NCBI GenBank assembly: GCA_002964805.2
Contig: PUDQ02000066.1
Span: 186,001-250,000 of the forward strand
DNA: 64,000 bases
From: Trametes villosa
Taxonomy: Eukaryota > Basidiomycota > Agaricomycetes > Polyporales > Polyporaceae
Reading direction: 5' to 3'
Numbering within the stretch: position 1 is the first letter of the stretch; each line of letters starts with the position of its first letter. The translations under genes were made by a program, and so were the position numbers. The notes under the pieces were generated by a model. The model made no database searches. It had not been told where the DNA came from and worked only from the letters and a program-made list of their open reading frames with translations. Shown piece by piece: positions 39,268 to 52,400 of this stretch.

Positions 39268-42200
39268 CTACAGTTGAACCTCGGCCTCGACATCCCGAAC
39301 CTGCTCAGAGAACGACTCCTCCGCGGTCACCGTGCCTACAATCCTGGTCTCCGTCGTGATCTTGATAGGACCAAACCCGCCCGCTGCCTCCGACTCGACA
39401 CTCCCCAGGTTCGAGAGGAGGCGCTCTATGCTAGACCGCGGGAGCTCGCGCGGCAAGACCTGGTCGTCGCTGCTCGGGCGGGGCGCGCGGGTGATCGGGC
39501 GGGGCGCGCGGGTGATCGGGCGGGGCGCGCGGGTGATCGTGTGGGGCGCGCGGGTGAGCGTACGGGGCGCGCGGATGATCGCGGGGGGCTCCCGAAGGAG
39601 TACGCGGGGCTCCTTGATCGCGCCGGGGTCCTGATAAACCCTACGGGGCTCCTCGAAGATCGCAGGGGACTCCTTGTTGGGCGCGTGAGTCTGCTGGATG
39701 CTTTGGGGAGGCGAGGTTGGCTGATCGTCGCCGGAAGGCGACGGAGGCGGTTGATCAGTGTCGGCAGGCGACGGGGGCGGCTCTTCCATCTCCGAAAGAG
39801 GGCGGGGCCGCGGGGGGTCGTTCGGCGACGGGGGGTCATTCGGCGGCGGCGGGTAGTCGCTCGGAAGAGGTGGAGGCGGGTACTTCGTGTCGAGGGGCAG
39901 CTGTCCGGCCAGCAGACCGCTGGGGGTGGTGCAGCAAGAAACCAATTTGGCAGCCCACCGTCCGACCCTTCGAATGAGGTACTTGCGGTAGGTTCGTGAT
40001 TCGATCCGGGCGTTGGTGCGATGAGCGAGGAGGATGAAAAAAACGGACTCGTCGGGGTGGGTGACGTTATGGCGAACGGCGAGGAACCCGACTCTGTTCG
40101 AGTCGAGTACCTGCTCGCGGATGAGAGTGACCATGCCGTACGGAACGTCGTTACAGAGAATACGAACATTGTCCCCCATGCTCAGAGACCGGCTCGGCGC
40201 GAAACGAGGAGTGAGGGTATTGAGCGTTCGCCGCCTTCCTCGCCATCGTGCCCGGGGATGGGAGCGCCGCATAGAGGATGCTGGTGAGAATGGGGCCGCG
40301 CAGGGAGCAGGTGTCGTACGCCTGAACGAGGAGCTTGTCGAAATGCGGGCATTTCCGGACCCAGGTGTAACGGATTAGGATGGTATGGTTGTCATCTTTG
40401 GATGCGATGAATTGATCGGAAAGCTGTGCCGGCTTCCATGAGGTGGTATCGGTGTCCCAGCATTGAAAGAAGTCTACGCCGGCGCACTCGAACACGCGGC
40501 GTACCGGGAAGTGTTCGCCGAAAGTAGTAGGACCATCGCTTTCGCGGTAGATCATCTTCGTAACCGGAGTAGTATTGTCCTTCGAAAAAGTGAGTGAGTT
40601 AGAATGCGCGAGGAGGAGAAAAGCACTCACCCTATCCCATATCACGAAGCGTAAGTACCAACCTCTTTGCTCATCCACGGACCCGTCCAGGACTCCGCTC
40701 GCCACGGAATTCGTCACATCAGCGGGGACGACGAATTCAAGACGTCGCACGTCGTTAAACTCGTGAGAGACTAGCTCGGCCTCAGTTCGGGGAGGACGGA
40801 ACCTGACGCCGCGGTCCGCTCCATCGGAAGGTTTCGTGTCCTTATGCGCGTCCGAGGGCATGCGATCGCCGGGGTTCTCCGAGGGAACGGTAGGGTTTTC
40901 GGGGCTTTCGCGCTTGATGTCGCGGTCCGGCTTGTCCACGCGGTGGTTCACCCCGCGCGCAGAGCGACGCCGCGGACGTGAGGAGCTGTCCGCCTCCGAA
41001 CCAGAGCTGAGGACTATCGGGAATGCGGGATGGGAGCCTGGACGCGGGCCTCGTTTTTCGGGTTTGTCGGGATGGGCAAGACTAATGGTGGTCAAAGGCT
41101 GGCGGCGCCCATGAGCGGGGGGTGCAGGCTCTGGGGAAGAGCTGATGGAGATGACGGATTGCTTCGCAGGCGAAGCATCGGCCCCTCCATGCGGTTGTGT
41201 AGAGGGAGGGGGTGACGGCGTCGAGTCGATAGAGATCACTGTGTCGCGAGAGGAGGCACGAGGGACTGCTTGATTGTCTGCGCCGTTGACAACCGTTTCG
41301 TCATCGGAAGAGGAAGTCGCAGAACCTAACAAGAACTGCAAGCACATATCAGAGCAAGCGAAGGGCCGTAAGACGTATGGACGCACCGGAAGAGCCAAGA
41401 GTGAGCTTAAGGTTCTCCCACTGAAGCTGCCACCGGATAACTGAGTGTCGGGTAGTAGCGGTCCGAAGGATGATTCGGTGAGTTTCGTGGGTACTTTCGC
41501 GCTGCCAGCTGAGGGCTCCTGACTCCACGAAGCAAGTTCCTGTTTGTAGAAACCGTTAGCTAGCCGCCAACCGCGACGTGGTGACGCGTACATACTGCAC
41601 CGAGATCGGCTAGAGTGCGCAGACGTTTTCCGTCTGTTGCGATCTTCGCGGCCTGATACGGAGGTAAGATGACTGTACCTATGCAAGGCATTGTGATCTT
41701 ACCGCGTCGCGCTGCACCATCTCCGCGCGCTGCATCATCTCCGCACGCCTCTTGCGAGTTCTCTTGCCCTACGTGATCGTCAAGATTACAGCCTAACAAT
41801 GACAACGTTACACCGACCTCCGAGTCCAGCTCCTGCTGTAGTTCATGGGCGATTTCAGCATCCTGAGCGCAAGGGTCCTGTACAGTGCGAGGCTTGCGCG
41901 GGGTCGCAGTTGGCCCCTGAACGATACCCGCAAAGATGTCAAGCGTGCGCCGTTCGATCATCTGCTGTCCCTGGGGTACGAAAGGTTAGTAGGGAGCTTG
42001 TGGGCGGACGGACGATAACACAGCATACCTCTTCGTCGAGCTCCGCTTGAAGTCGGCGAGCTATTTCCTCATCGCGAGCGCACGCGTCGCCAGAGGACGT
42101 TCGCGGTCTTCTGATGCGACCCGAAGATGGCCCCTGTACGGCATCATCAACTGTCATGAGAGGATCTCAAGATGGCTGGAACGTACAGCTCCTTGAGTCT

Positions 42201-42797
42201 CCAGTGAGAAAGTGGGCAGGTTGGGAACAGATGTCGAGCGCCCTGCTAAGGTGGTCGGGGAGTCCTCCTGGACGAGAACGTGAGCAGGCTGTGAGAGAAG
42301 AAGGCTTGCCTGACGTACTACAGTCTCCGTTCGGAACCTCACGCTGCGATCAGCACTCTGCAACAGCCCATGTCAGGGAGGAGTTCAATGCCCTTGATGC
42401 ACGAAAGGATCACCTGAGGCGTCTTCAGCTGGCCCTCATCATCGCGACGTTGGGCTTCGATAAGCTCTCGAAGTGTTTCGGAAATCTCGGGTTGGATCGG
42501 ATAGTAGATGTGCTTGCATACAAGGCACTGAGGTAAAGTGAGCTACGCGTGATCAGCAGAGTGACAAGAAAAACTTACCAAGCGATGCCATTCCCCGGCA
42601 TGGCCCTCTTTGTACGTGATGGCGGTGTGCCAGCGGCCGATGGACCCGCATTTGGGACAAGGAAGGCTACCTGTTGAGGCGTGGTCGTAAGGAAGGCGCC
42701 CTCCTGCACCCAGCCGGCACAGCCGGCGAAGGGGATGCGAGTACGGCGCAGCTCGACCCCGGCGTTCCAAGAGAACGGGAGGAGGATGGAGTGTCAT
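39268..42797 (-). CDS. Zinc-ribbon (GRF-like) and UIM-like cargo protein
   Basis: ATG 42797. Exon 1 (42797-42579) and exon 2 (42527-42414) build a zinc ribbon: CPKCG...W...GEWHRL|CLVC (four Cys across the junction), similar to GRF-type fingers. Later exons carry two copies of an acidic helical motif (DEEIARRLQAELDEE and DAEIAHELQQELDSE) resembling ubiquitin-interacting motifs. A basic helix (GKRTRKRRAEMMQRAEM) and SIM-like VISIDST and VISISSS tracts follow, then a conserved-looking globular region (WYLRFVIWDR ... WVRKCPHFDKLL), and finally a Pro-rich tail with TRAPRPI repeats. Introns around 42320-42160 and 40310-40190 are unresolved, and the link to the last exon (stop 39268) needs an inferred intron. 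Probably nuclear; role unknown. Confidence 0.6.
39480..39584 (-). repeat. 21-bp minisatellite, five units
   Basis: Units of GGGGCGCGCGGGTGATCGGG plus one base, increasingly diverged toward 39584. On the minus strand it encodes ITRAPRP-type heptads in frame with the cargo gene tail. Confidence 0.8.
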
Positions 42798-43143
42798 CGT
42801 CGTCGGTGTGAGATAGGCGGCAGGAGGTAGGCGGGCGGGGAAGATGTCGAGGGCAGCCTACAGAACGAAGGGGGACAAGGACCCCTTTTATATTGTCTAG
42901 GAGGGGTGCTCGTAGCCTTTCCCTAGCCATGACGTGCTCTAGGACAGAGAGCGCAGTGCGATGAGCGCACCTAGCCCTGAGAGAGGACCAGCGGACTCGA
43001 CCGTCCGCAAAGATCCAGTTCTCCCTTTGCCATCTGGCGTTCTCGCCGCGATGCATTCCTCCACGTTGCTACGCACTACGCATCGCCGAATAGGATCTCC
43101 GTCTCACTCAACGTCCCCCAAAAATTTTACGCTATGGTTCTAG

Positions 43144-45116
43144 CTACCGACGACGCCGCTTGGGTGCAACCCGGTCTCCCGATTCCGTCAGCTTGCGCTT
43201 GGTCTGTCCTGCCTTCTTGGAACCGGCGAGGCTCGGGAGGCGGGGAAGGCCCGCTTCCTTCGCTACGTCTACAGCCCGCTGTAAACGTTTTGACGCGTAG
43301 ATGTTCCTGAAGCATTAGGATGAGTACGTGAACAAATACCCGGCGGCAGGTACTCACGGGCTTTTGTCCTGAGAGCGTGGTGTCGGTTTCGATGCTCGCT
43401 TGGAGCGTCGAGCATTGTCAGGAGCCTGTAGCGTGTCACTTGGCTCCAGAGGTGCCGGGACATCCACCACATGAGCGGTCTGAGGTGCAGCTTGACGCTT
43501 CCTTTCCGGCAAGGCTTTCTGCGGGGCCTCTGCTGCCACCGCCGCCTCCCGTGTAGGCGCTTGCGAAGGCACTATCCCGGAATCCCTGATGCATATTTGT
43601 GAGAATGATTCATCATGGGGAGGTCGAGATTCATACCCGGACTCTGGGACGTGGTCGCAGTCCTGGCCAGAAGACTGCATCTCAAGCGAGACCTTACTGT
43701 CGTTTTGGCTAGGCATGCTGTCAGTTACAACGACTCCAGTAGCAGGCGCCAACGTACAGGATGCCCTCGGCATCGAGTTGCGATTCCGCTTCCTTCACCG
43801 TGGACGAGCACAGGGTTGACGGGGAGGGGATCGACGGCCAGTCGTGTGAGAACGACTCTTGCGAAGTAGGCGTCGCGGCTTGCGTGTGATCAGACGAGAT
43901 CGGTGTTCCGGCACCAACCTTCGTTGCGAGCAGCGACCCCGAAGGAGAATCCTCACGCTTTCCGTGCAGCTGGCTTGTCGATACATCGGAACCACGCCTT
44001 GCTGCTGTAGAACATATTAGTCGTAGTAGCTGACGGCGTCACGGAAGAGACTCACGATCGAAGATCTCGCGGACGTAGTTGTCAAACTCGATCCTTAGGC
44101 GTTCGACTGACCAGCCAACTTTCGCCGCTAGCCAGGCTTCGAAAGTGGTCACGCCGTTGAGCTTTCCGCAGCTCGGGCTGTACGCACGTTATATGAGCAG
44201 CGGCTCGAGGTATGTCCTAGAGCGACTCACAACATCACTTTGATGTCGCCGTTCTCGTCGACGCCGCCCATGGGGAACCATCCGACCCATCCGATCTCGA
44301 CTTCCACCATGTCGTATACAGTGGTCAGCCAGCTCGGGAGTGCCTTCGCCATCCTGTAATGCAAGGTTCATACCAACAATGTTGAGGAAATGGGTGTACG
44401 CACTCCTCTCGAGTTGTCGTCGACGTAGCTCTGCTGGCTTTTGCTCGATGCTCGGCGTTGCTGGCAAGCGCACGTTCCTCGAAGTTCCCCCGCTCCTCGC
44501 ATGCGTCGTACGCGTCCTTGCAGCTTCGGTTCCACGCCGCTATGTCAGGCTTCCCCTCCGCGGTGGTGACCATCCGGGGCTTGTCGGGATGATCGCTCCT
44601 TTTGAACTCCAGTAGCCCGCTCGTGACCTGTTCCTTCCCCGGCGCTGCAAGGCGAGCGGCGACCGAGAGATCGAGGGAAAGCGAAGACGAGGTAGTAGGC
44701 GGCTCCTGTCCGCGTGCTCGGGCGTTGTTCGGGCTGCGCTTCTTCAAGTAGCTCAAGATGCGCTGCGGGTGGCACGCATCCTGCGTTAGTTTCATTTCAT
44801 TTTGGACCACGATGGCACTCACATCACGGATAGTCGCACATCTCTGTACACGGTCTGCATCTTGCTCCGCCGCAAACCGAACCAGCTGGGCTTTCGGCTG
44901 CCGGGCTTGGCGGCGCGCGAACTCGCCGTCCGTCTCCTCAGCGAAACAGACCCCACCGAATTCCTTGACGTAGCTTGTCGTATAGAACGCGGCGGCTTTC
45001 GTGCTCCAGCCGCTCTCTTGCTTAGCCGCGGCCGCTCGAAAGGCAAGGCCCTGCTCGCTCTTCTCCAGTTCCTCTAAGAAAAGAATTTCTTGCAGGCGCC
45101 ACTTAGATCGGCCCAT
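43144..45116 (-). CDS. SANT/Myb-like cargo protein with basic C-terminus
   Basis: ATG 45116. Exon 1 (to 44823) starts MGRSKWRLQEILFLEELEK, a W...FL...E pattern with later FYTTSYVKEFG like the SANT/Myb-type heads of many Agaricomycete transposon-linked proteins. Exon 2 (44780-44404) is mixed. The next exons hold a second conserved unit (ALPSWLTTVYDMVEVEIGW, then VTTFEAWLAAKVGWS, then FDNYVREIF). A Ser-rich linker and a basic end (NIYASKRLQRAVD, KRKLTESG, PKRRRR-stop) act as a nuclear localisation-like tail. Resolved introns keep frame; one junction near 43830-44060 is approximate. Likely a nuclear DNA-associated protein; exact function unknown. Confidence 0.6.
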
Positions 45117-45413
45117 AGTACAGAGAGAAAGTGCGATGAGTCTGACAGAGAGCGGAGAACAGACGAAGCATGTACAACTCTAGCTAAGGGACGGGGGTCA
45201 ATCGAGCTCGGGGAACTTCGTCCAAACGCCCAGCACGGCACGGAAACGGAGTCGTCGCGGGAGCAGCCGATACTAGTGCCTCCGCGTCACATGAGCGCGC
45301 AGCGACATCCCAACCAACAGGTACCCGAGCTGAGATGGGAAGAAGGGCCAGAATCACTAGTCAGTATTCTAGGTCAATGATGAAAGACAACTGCAAAATT
45401 TACCTGGAGTGCA

Positions 45414-47945
45414 TCAGAAGGTATCATGCCTTTCTACGAACGCCGGGGGGGTGGGAAGGCGGTGGAACTTGGTGATGAAAGTTTTGACGTAGAAATGGAC
45501 GGCGACGCTGAGGCTGTGACGGTACCCCTCTGGCTCGCAGTTCGGATCCCCGATGCGCGCCTGGTTAAGTTGCTTCGGGAAGCCAGGCCACCGGCTCAGA
45601 ATCTGAAGGAACGCGCAATGGTGTCGAGCGCGCTGGGTCCACCCCTCAGATGGATGCGGGAGCCAGATGTAATCCAGCCGGGTGCACTCGCCGGACGGAA
45701 CGATGTTCATGCCGGATGACTGAGCTCCCCATACCTCCGAGACAAGAGCCTCCCGATCCCATCGTTCTAGCTCGGGGAGCTCATTTGACCCCACCATCAG
45801 GGCATCCAGGGCTAGCAGCTCGCAGCGCCAATTGGTTTCATGGGCCTCCCACACCAACTTCCTCTGGATACTCCGGTCAGACGTTGCTGCGTGCAGGGTC
45901 ACCGGTGCGTCGTAGAGCCGGGGCGCGGACCCGCTATCGTAAGATGGCAGCGACGCCAGGCGGCCGAAGACCTGACGGAGGTTGTTCTTGACCTCATGCC
46001 GAAGCGGTCTACGACGTCCCGCGTCATCGCCGTCGTCGTCGTCAATCACGTAGTCGCCCCACAGTGCATCCCGCCATTCAGAGACGGTTAGGGGCCGCCC
46101 GGCGACGGTAGGGTCGAAGAGGCGGAGGCGGCAAAAGTTCCGTATCGTAACGAGGTGGTGAAGATAGCGTGCCAGTTTGTCGGTGTTCGCCTCATACCCG
46201 ACCAAGGTGTCAATCAGAAACGGCGGCGGGAAGAAAAACTTGACCGACTGCGCAGGTTGACCAAGGGCGCCGAAGTTGGAGAGAACCTGTGCCCACAGGT
46301 CGGAGATGGACACCGAAGTCGACGGGTAGTACTGGCGGAAGGGGTTCATAGTGAAGGCGGGGGTTGGACGAGGGACCGAATGGCTAGAACCTCCCGACAG
46401 CGACATCCCGGGCACATGCGCAGCCTGAGCGGCCGCTTTCTTGCGAGCGTGCCTGGGTCTACGTCTGGCCTGCTTCTGCGAGCCTTCGCCGCGCAGCTGC
46501 GACGACGGTTGGACGGGGAGATCGTGCCCCAGAGTCCTGGCGTTCTCCGGGTTGCGAACGACAAACGTCGGGGGGGTCGGGCCCAGAGAGCTGCTCCACC
46601 CCGCCCCAGAAATGTCACCCTGCCGAGCCTTCTTCGCAAGGGGCTCCTCCACATCGTCGCCCTGCAAGGCCGGCAGCCGTGAGCCGCACAACTGTCGTCG
46701 GACCATCGCGTTCATGACGCGGGCCCACTCTCCAGCAGTGTTGAGTACGCCGGCGATGTCTCGCTTCGCGAGCACGAGGCGCGGATACGACGGGGTGCTG
46801 GAGAACTCGAGAGGGATGTCGGTTTTGCTGACTACCTTGTGAACGATTACCAACTTGGTCAGGGGCTGTTGGAACCACACAGGGATGCCTGCGCGATGCA
46901 AGATCTGGACGACGCTCCCGTCGGGGGTATGGACGCCGAGAATATCGAGTACCTTCCGGTCGAAGCGAAGGTAACATTCTAGGCGATCGAGTACAACCGT
47001 CAAAAGCATCTCCAGGCCGCAAAGCTCGAGGCATAGGCGCTGGACGTGCGCAGCGAGGGAGATGACGACGCTGGGACGGGCGGGAAGAAGGCGAAGGCGG
47101 TCCAGACAATGGCGCAGACAGACGATCAGGAACTTGCCGACGTTGTTCCACTGCTTGACGTCCCGTCGGCATACGGCAACCCGCTGGATCGTCGCCGATG
47201 CCTCCTGGCTGAGCTCCTCCAGCAACTTCGACTTCAGTTTGCCCAGCCCTGCCACACCACAATCCTCCTTCTCCCAGTCATCGGACGACAGAGTGCGCCA
47301 CAGGACTTGGGACGGGCCTTCGGTCTCGTTGTTGCGTCTAGGGTACCGCGGGATGCAGGCGACGTGGAAGCTGTCACGAGCGTATGCTTGCGGCCATCTC
47401 GAATACTCGTGCCGCCCCCATCTGCCGTCGGCGAACGTCGTGATCTCGCCGTGCGCCACGGCGAACTCCGGCACCCAGTCCTGGTTTGGGGTGGTAAAGA
47501 CGGATGTGTCGCTGAAGCCTGGGGCAGCCACGAAACCCGTATAGGCTTGGACGGCTCCGCGCACGACGTCTAACGAAGGTCAGTCTCCATGATGTGGGAC
47601 GATCGCGTACTACTCACCCTTTCTAGGCCTGTTCGCTCGCAGGATGACACCTGCTTCGCCCGGCCCTTTCGCCTCGTCTGGGTTCCTCGTCGAATCTACA
47701 CGGGGAAGACAGTCGCTGGTGAGAGATGCGTTCGCCTAGCAAAAGGCAGTTAGCAAAAGCATGAAATATGATATTGATGTTCATACTTCATCGTCGAGCT
47801 CCGAAGGCGAGAATTCTCGTGGAGGAGGGGTAGGGGAATCGTTCCGTGGAAGGGGTAAGGAAGCCGAGGCATGCGAGGGCGAACCCGGCGACCGAGGCAG
47901 AGGCGTAAGCGGGGAGGTGGGAGTTGCCGACGTGCTCCGGACCAT
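45414..47945 (-). CDS. 810-aa uncharacterised protein, transposon cargo
   Basis: ATG 47945. Exons 47945-47787, 47735-47618 and 47569-45414 join in frame. A Ser/Pro-rich disordered N-terminus (about 90 residues) leads to DVVRGAVQAYTGF and conserved-looking Trp/Tyr-rich blocks (WGRHEYSRWPQAYARD, HVACIPRYPRR). Long Leu-rich helical stretches follow, then a basic middle (KQARRRPRHARKKAAAQA) and a C-terminal globular part with FYVKTFITKFHRLP near the end. No catalytic or zinc motif recognised. It lies head-to-head with the KDZ transposase across a 1.5 kb gap, so the two could share a promoter region. Confidence 0.65.
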
Positions 47946-49480
47946 GTTGACTGCTATTCAGGTCGTGAACAGTACGCCGAACGTTATGCCGATGTGAGTG
48001 CTCACGGGTGGGTGGATGGTAGCAGTGTGCGTCGGGGGATACCGGGCTTGACGTCGGCCAAGTCTTGAGGTTGCGTGTGTCTTGCGAGCGATCGAAGTGT
48101 CGAGTGGGCGTATCAAGGGGCGGGCGGTCGTATGAGGTTGGCGATGCGGTCGTCGATGTGCTTGAAGGCCACCGGGGACAGGAGACAAGCGGTCTCGTCC
48201 ACTCGGTTGGCAGTGTCCTATTGCAGCGAGAAGGATGAGACTTTTGTCTCCCTTCTCAAACTGCGGACTCGAGTCTTGCCCTGCGATGTCGTCCGTGCTT
48301 GAAGGTCGTGTTGTGTAGAGCTGTCGGTGCGCCCACCAGTTCGCTACTTGCTTGCGCCAGACGAAGTCTTCGTGCAACAGCAACGCCATTGCCCAAACTG
48401 CGCACGAGCGTCAGTTGTCGTGGGAAATTGGCAAGGTGTCACTCGTCACCTGACCGCGTCCTGCCGCGTGGTCTTATGTTCGACTTTGGTGGCGCCCTTG
48501 GGAAGCTGGACTTAAACGTTTGGCGAGAATGGGCGCCTATCCCCTTACCCCTCCACGTCCACTCGCTTGCTAGCTCAGACCACTATTCCCTCGCCCTGCT
48601 ACCCTCTCATCCTCGATTTGCCCGCCGAACGCATATTATGAGCTCCAACACCAGTAAGAGATCACCAAAAGTATAGCCGTGTAACATACTAACACAGCGC
48701 GGATTCGCAGGATACCGCAAGCCTATCCTCGTCCAACCGTATGCCTCCTCCACCCTTCCCCCACAAGGGCGTCGGACTAAACACCGGCCATAAGGCCGTC
48801 GTGTGTCCACGTCCAGGTCACCTAGCCCTGGGCGTACTCCCAGTCGGCATATTAGGTGTGCCTTTCGACATCCCGTCGAGGCCTCAAGGTCCGCGCCGTC
48901 GCCCGCATTTCTCTCCGCACCCGTTACGCGACATCCACCGCGCCTACACCATGTAGATCCTGTCCGGTCGTCCAAGCGTATCTCTGGCTGCGTTGACTCC
49001 TTCCCGTCGAGTGGATATAGCTGAAGAGTTCGAAACTCGGGCAGTCGCTCGTCTCACGGAGCTTGTTATAGACTCCCTTACCCCGTTTGTTGTCCACCCT
49101 CCCCCTACGCTCGCCCCACATCCACATCGCGCACTGTACGGCGACCGCGTATGTACTCCTGTTACGATAGGTCTACTATGTGTGTCGCCAGCGCCAGCAA
49201 TGCTCCCGCCGTAGTACGATATCCTCCCACCACCTCCATGGTTACGCGCATCACAAAATGCAAACGCCCGATGTTGTCAGCTTCATAATCGGCGTTCGTC
49301 ATGGGGAGAGGGGGCCGCAGAACGCGAAAGATCGGTCGTGCTAGTCTATCAGGAAGGCCGGAGGGGAACACTATGTTAAACGGCAGCTCGTCGGGCCTTC
49401 TCCTCCCGCACCCCTCTTCATCCGTCACCCTTCCTGCTCTTTCTGCCCCTTGTCTCCTGCAGTTCGCGCATCTTCGCTCG
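47946..49480. promoter_or_regulatory. Divergent intergenic region between cargo gene and KDZ transposase
   Basis: About 1.5 kb with no well-supported gene. It contains short open frames only, e.g. a plus-strand 71-codon frame at 48741-48956 (VGLNTGHKAVVCPRPGHLAL) that cannot be linked to a start exon in frame. Expected to hold promoters for both flanking genes. Confidence 0.4.
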
Positions 49481-52400
49481 ATGGCGTCGAAGAAGCGCAA
49501 GACTCGCGAGATACCAACACTAGTCCGCGGTCAGGCTTCATCAGGCGCGAAACCTCTCGATCCCTTTGCTGGCTCGCGACCCTCGCATGTTGACGCGCCC
49601 CCTGTCCTCCCTACGAATTCCCCGGGACCCGCAACCGGAGAAGCGGAAGAGACGGATGGTAGTCCTCAGAAAAAGCCCAAAGTGAACAATACCATCGTAC
49701 GTCGTGCATGCTTCCGCGCTGTGCATGAGCTCACATTTTGCAGCGTCCAAACGAAAGAATGCGCCAGTTCTTACGGGACTGGGCGCAGAAGGCGCAGAAG
49801 ACTCTACTCCGCCGTGAAGCTGGCCCTGACTACTCCCCGTCGTGTGGCTCCTGTACCGCCGCTCTCAGCGAATCGCAATCCGTGTACCGCTGCTTTGACT
49901 GCTTGCACGCCCCCACCGAGTGTCAGCAGTGCGTCGTCAAGAACCACGTTCGCAACCCGTTTCACCGCGTCGAAGAGTGGGACCCGGCCGTTCGTTTTTG
50001 GCAGCGCCGCTCACTCTACGACCTGGGTCTTGTGGTTTCCTTGGGACACGGCGGTAGCCCTTGCGCGGCGAGTCCTCCACCGCGGAAGATGACGATTGTT
50101 CATCAGCACGGCGTCCAAACTATGGCCCTGAAGTTTTGTCACTGCACTGCCGACGGTACTCTCGTTCCCGATCCACTCCAGTTGCTTGCCTTCGGCCTCT
50201 TCCCGGGATCGTGGGACATTCCGACGACGGCATACAGTATCAACGGCCTCCGCGACTATCATTTGCTCTCTCTCCAGACGCAGATGACCGCCATGGACTA
50301 CGTGACCTACCTTCGCCGCTCGACCGACGCAGTTCACCCAGGCGGCACTAAGGTGTGCATATTCTGAGTACCGTCCGTCGGCCTGCTGACGTTGGCCCAG
50401 GATCGTGAGCGAGAGCTGAACACGACCATGCGCGAGTTCACCTTTCTACGTACCACGCGTCGAATGGGGCAGGAGCCGGTCCAGGGTCTACCGGCCGGAA
50501 GCCTTGCTGTGCTTTGTCCGTGTTGCCCGCAGCCGGATAAAAACATGGCCCCGGGGTGGGCAGAACGTGCCGATCAGGATGCGTATGTTCGCTGGTCTTC
50601 TCGCCGCTTCCTCCGTTTTGAACGCGTGTCTCTTGTAGGTACCTCGAGACGCTCTTCTACAGCATCGACGGCAATTTCCATCAGAACCAGAAGCTCAAGC
50701 CTATGGATCCAGACGATTTCCCGCTCACTGAGGGCTCTGCTTACTTCGCAAACGAGCATGACTTCGCTCAGTACCAGGCTAAATTCAAGCCGCCGCGCAA
50801 GGAGGTACGTAGTTGCGGATAAACACCGCACCACCTACTCACTTATCGTATGACATAGGAAAGCACGTGTAATAAGTTTGGGGCAATGGGATACGGACGC
50901 TATACTGGCCAGCTTTCCGGGATGGTAGGATTGACCTGCTCGCGGCATATGTTCGTGATACCTGGTGGACTCGTCGATTTACTGAAGGGTGAAGGGTATG
51001 TGTCGTTGACATCGCTCCTTCCATCACTCCCCCGCCGTTAACTGGTATCCTCGCAGCTTCGCCTGGGGCGACTACGCTTCTCTCTCGGGATTGCAGCCGT
51101 GGATGAACGTACTGAAGCTGATGTGCCGCGGTTACGACGTCAACTGCCAATACGACAAGAAGCTCGACTTTCGTCTCGCGGAGTTCCGCAAGGATTTCAG
51201 CCACCTCAAGAGCATCAGGTATACGCACTTCCCACCGACGCGCTCACTCATTCCGAAGTTCCACGGCGCTGCACATCGTCTCTGGTGCCAGATCTGGCGC
51301 TCTTACCACTACACTCCGGGCGTCGGCATGACGGACGGCGAGGCCCTGGAGCGGATCTGGGCTGGCTTCAACGCACTGGCTATACGAACGCGGGAGATGT
51401 CTGCAGGACACCGCCATGACGTCATCAACGACTACCACAACGACATGAACATTCGACGGATGCATGGGATGCGTGAGTGCTCACACTGCCCTGCGAATTA
51501 GTGCCTAACCCTAGTTAACACAGCGAAGTATCTGTTTGACCGACTCAAGAAGGCGGAAGACCAGTTTGCAACGTCATCGCAACACCTCGCTGCCCTCGAA
51601 GCGTACATTGAAGAGAAGCACAAGCACAAGTTACCGGTGTGGCGGAAGTTGGAGGCAGAGTGGGAAGTCAACGTCCTCGACCCTCGGAAGTTCGAGAAGG
51701 CGGAGAACCCATACCTTATGCACAAGAACAACGGTAAGCATACCTAGCTCAATACTTTCGCTTGCTCATCTTCTCGTCGAGAAGGCCTTACCGAGAAGCA
51801 ACTGATTGCGATGGTGGAGAAGAGCAAGAGTACCAAGAGCTCCTCCGCCCACGGGTCTCTGGGACTCATCCATCGAGGTATCGCGCTCGCACACGAGAGG
51901 TACGTGTTTCTTTGTCGCTTCCATACGTGAACCTAAACGCCCCTAGGGAGGCTATCCTGGACGCTCTCGAAGACGAGGATACGCTGGATCTGACCACCTT
52001 GGAACCGCGCTGCCGAAAGTATGTCTCTGACGTTGAGGCTTGGTCGGTACTCAGCGGTTCATACATCATTCCGTTGGTCGACGAGGCAGTGAGGCTTCTC
52101 GAAACGAAGGATCCCGCCTCTATGTCCAGCAAGGTCTCCCCGTTCCCCTTGCGCAAGCCTCGCGGGGATACTGGCCCTGCCGGTAAAGGTTTCCCGCCTC
52201 AGCGCGCGCCGGCCGGCAAGTCGGACTTGTGGTTGGAAGTACACGACGCGCGCGTTGCTCTCCCGTCCTCCTACGACGCAGCCGTGCTCCGTGAATCGTG
52301 CATGCACGAGCTCGTGCAACTGGAGCAGCAAATCCGTCAAGCTCAGGCTCGCGATATCTTGGATGAACTACGCACGGCAATCATCGGTCGCGAGGCGTTC

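Noticed and set aside
48741..48956. Plus-strand 71-codon ORF in the KDZ divergent region
   Set aside because: Protein-like in part, but a candidate first exon (MSSNT at 48639) does not join in frame.
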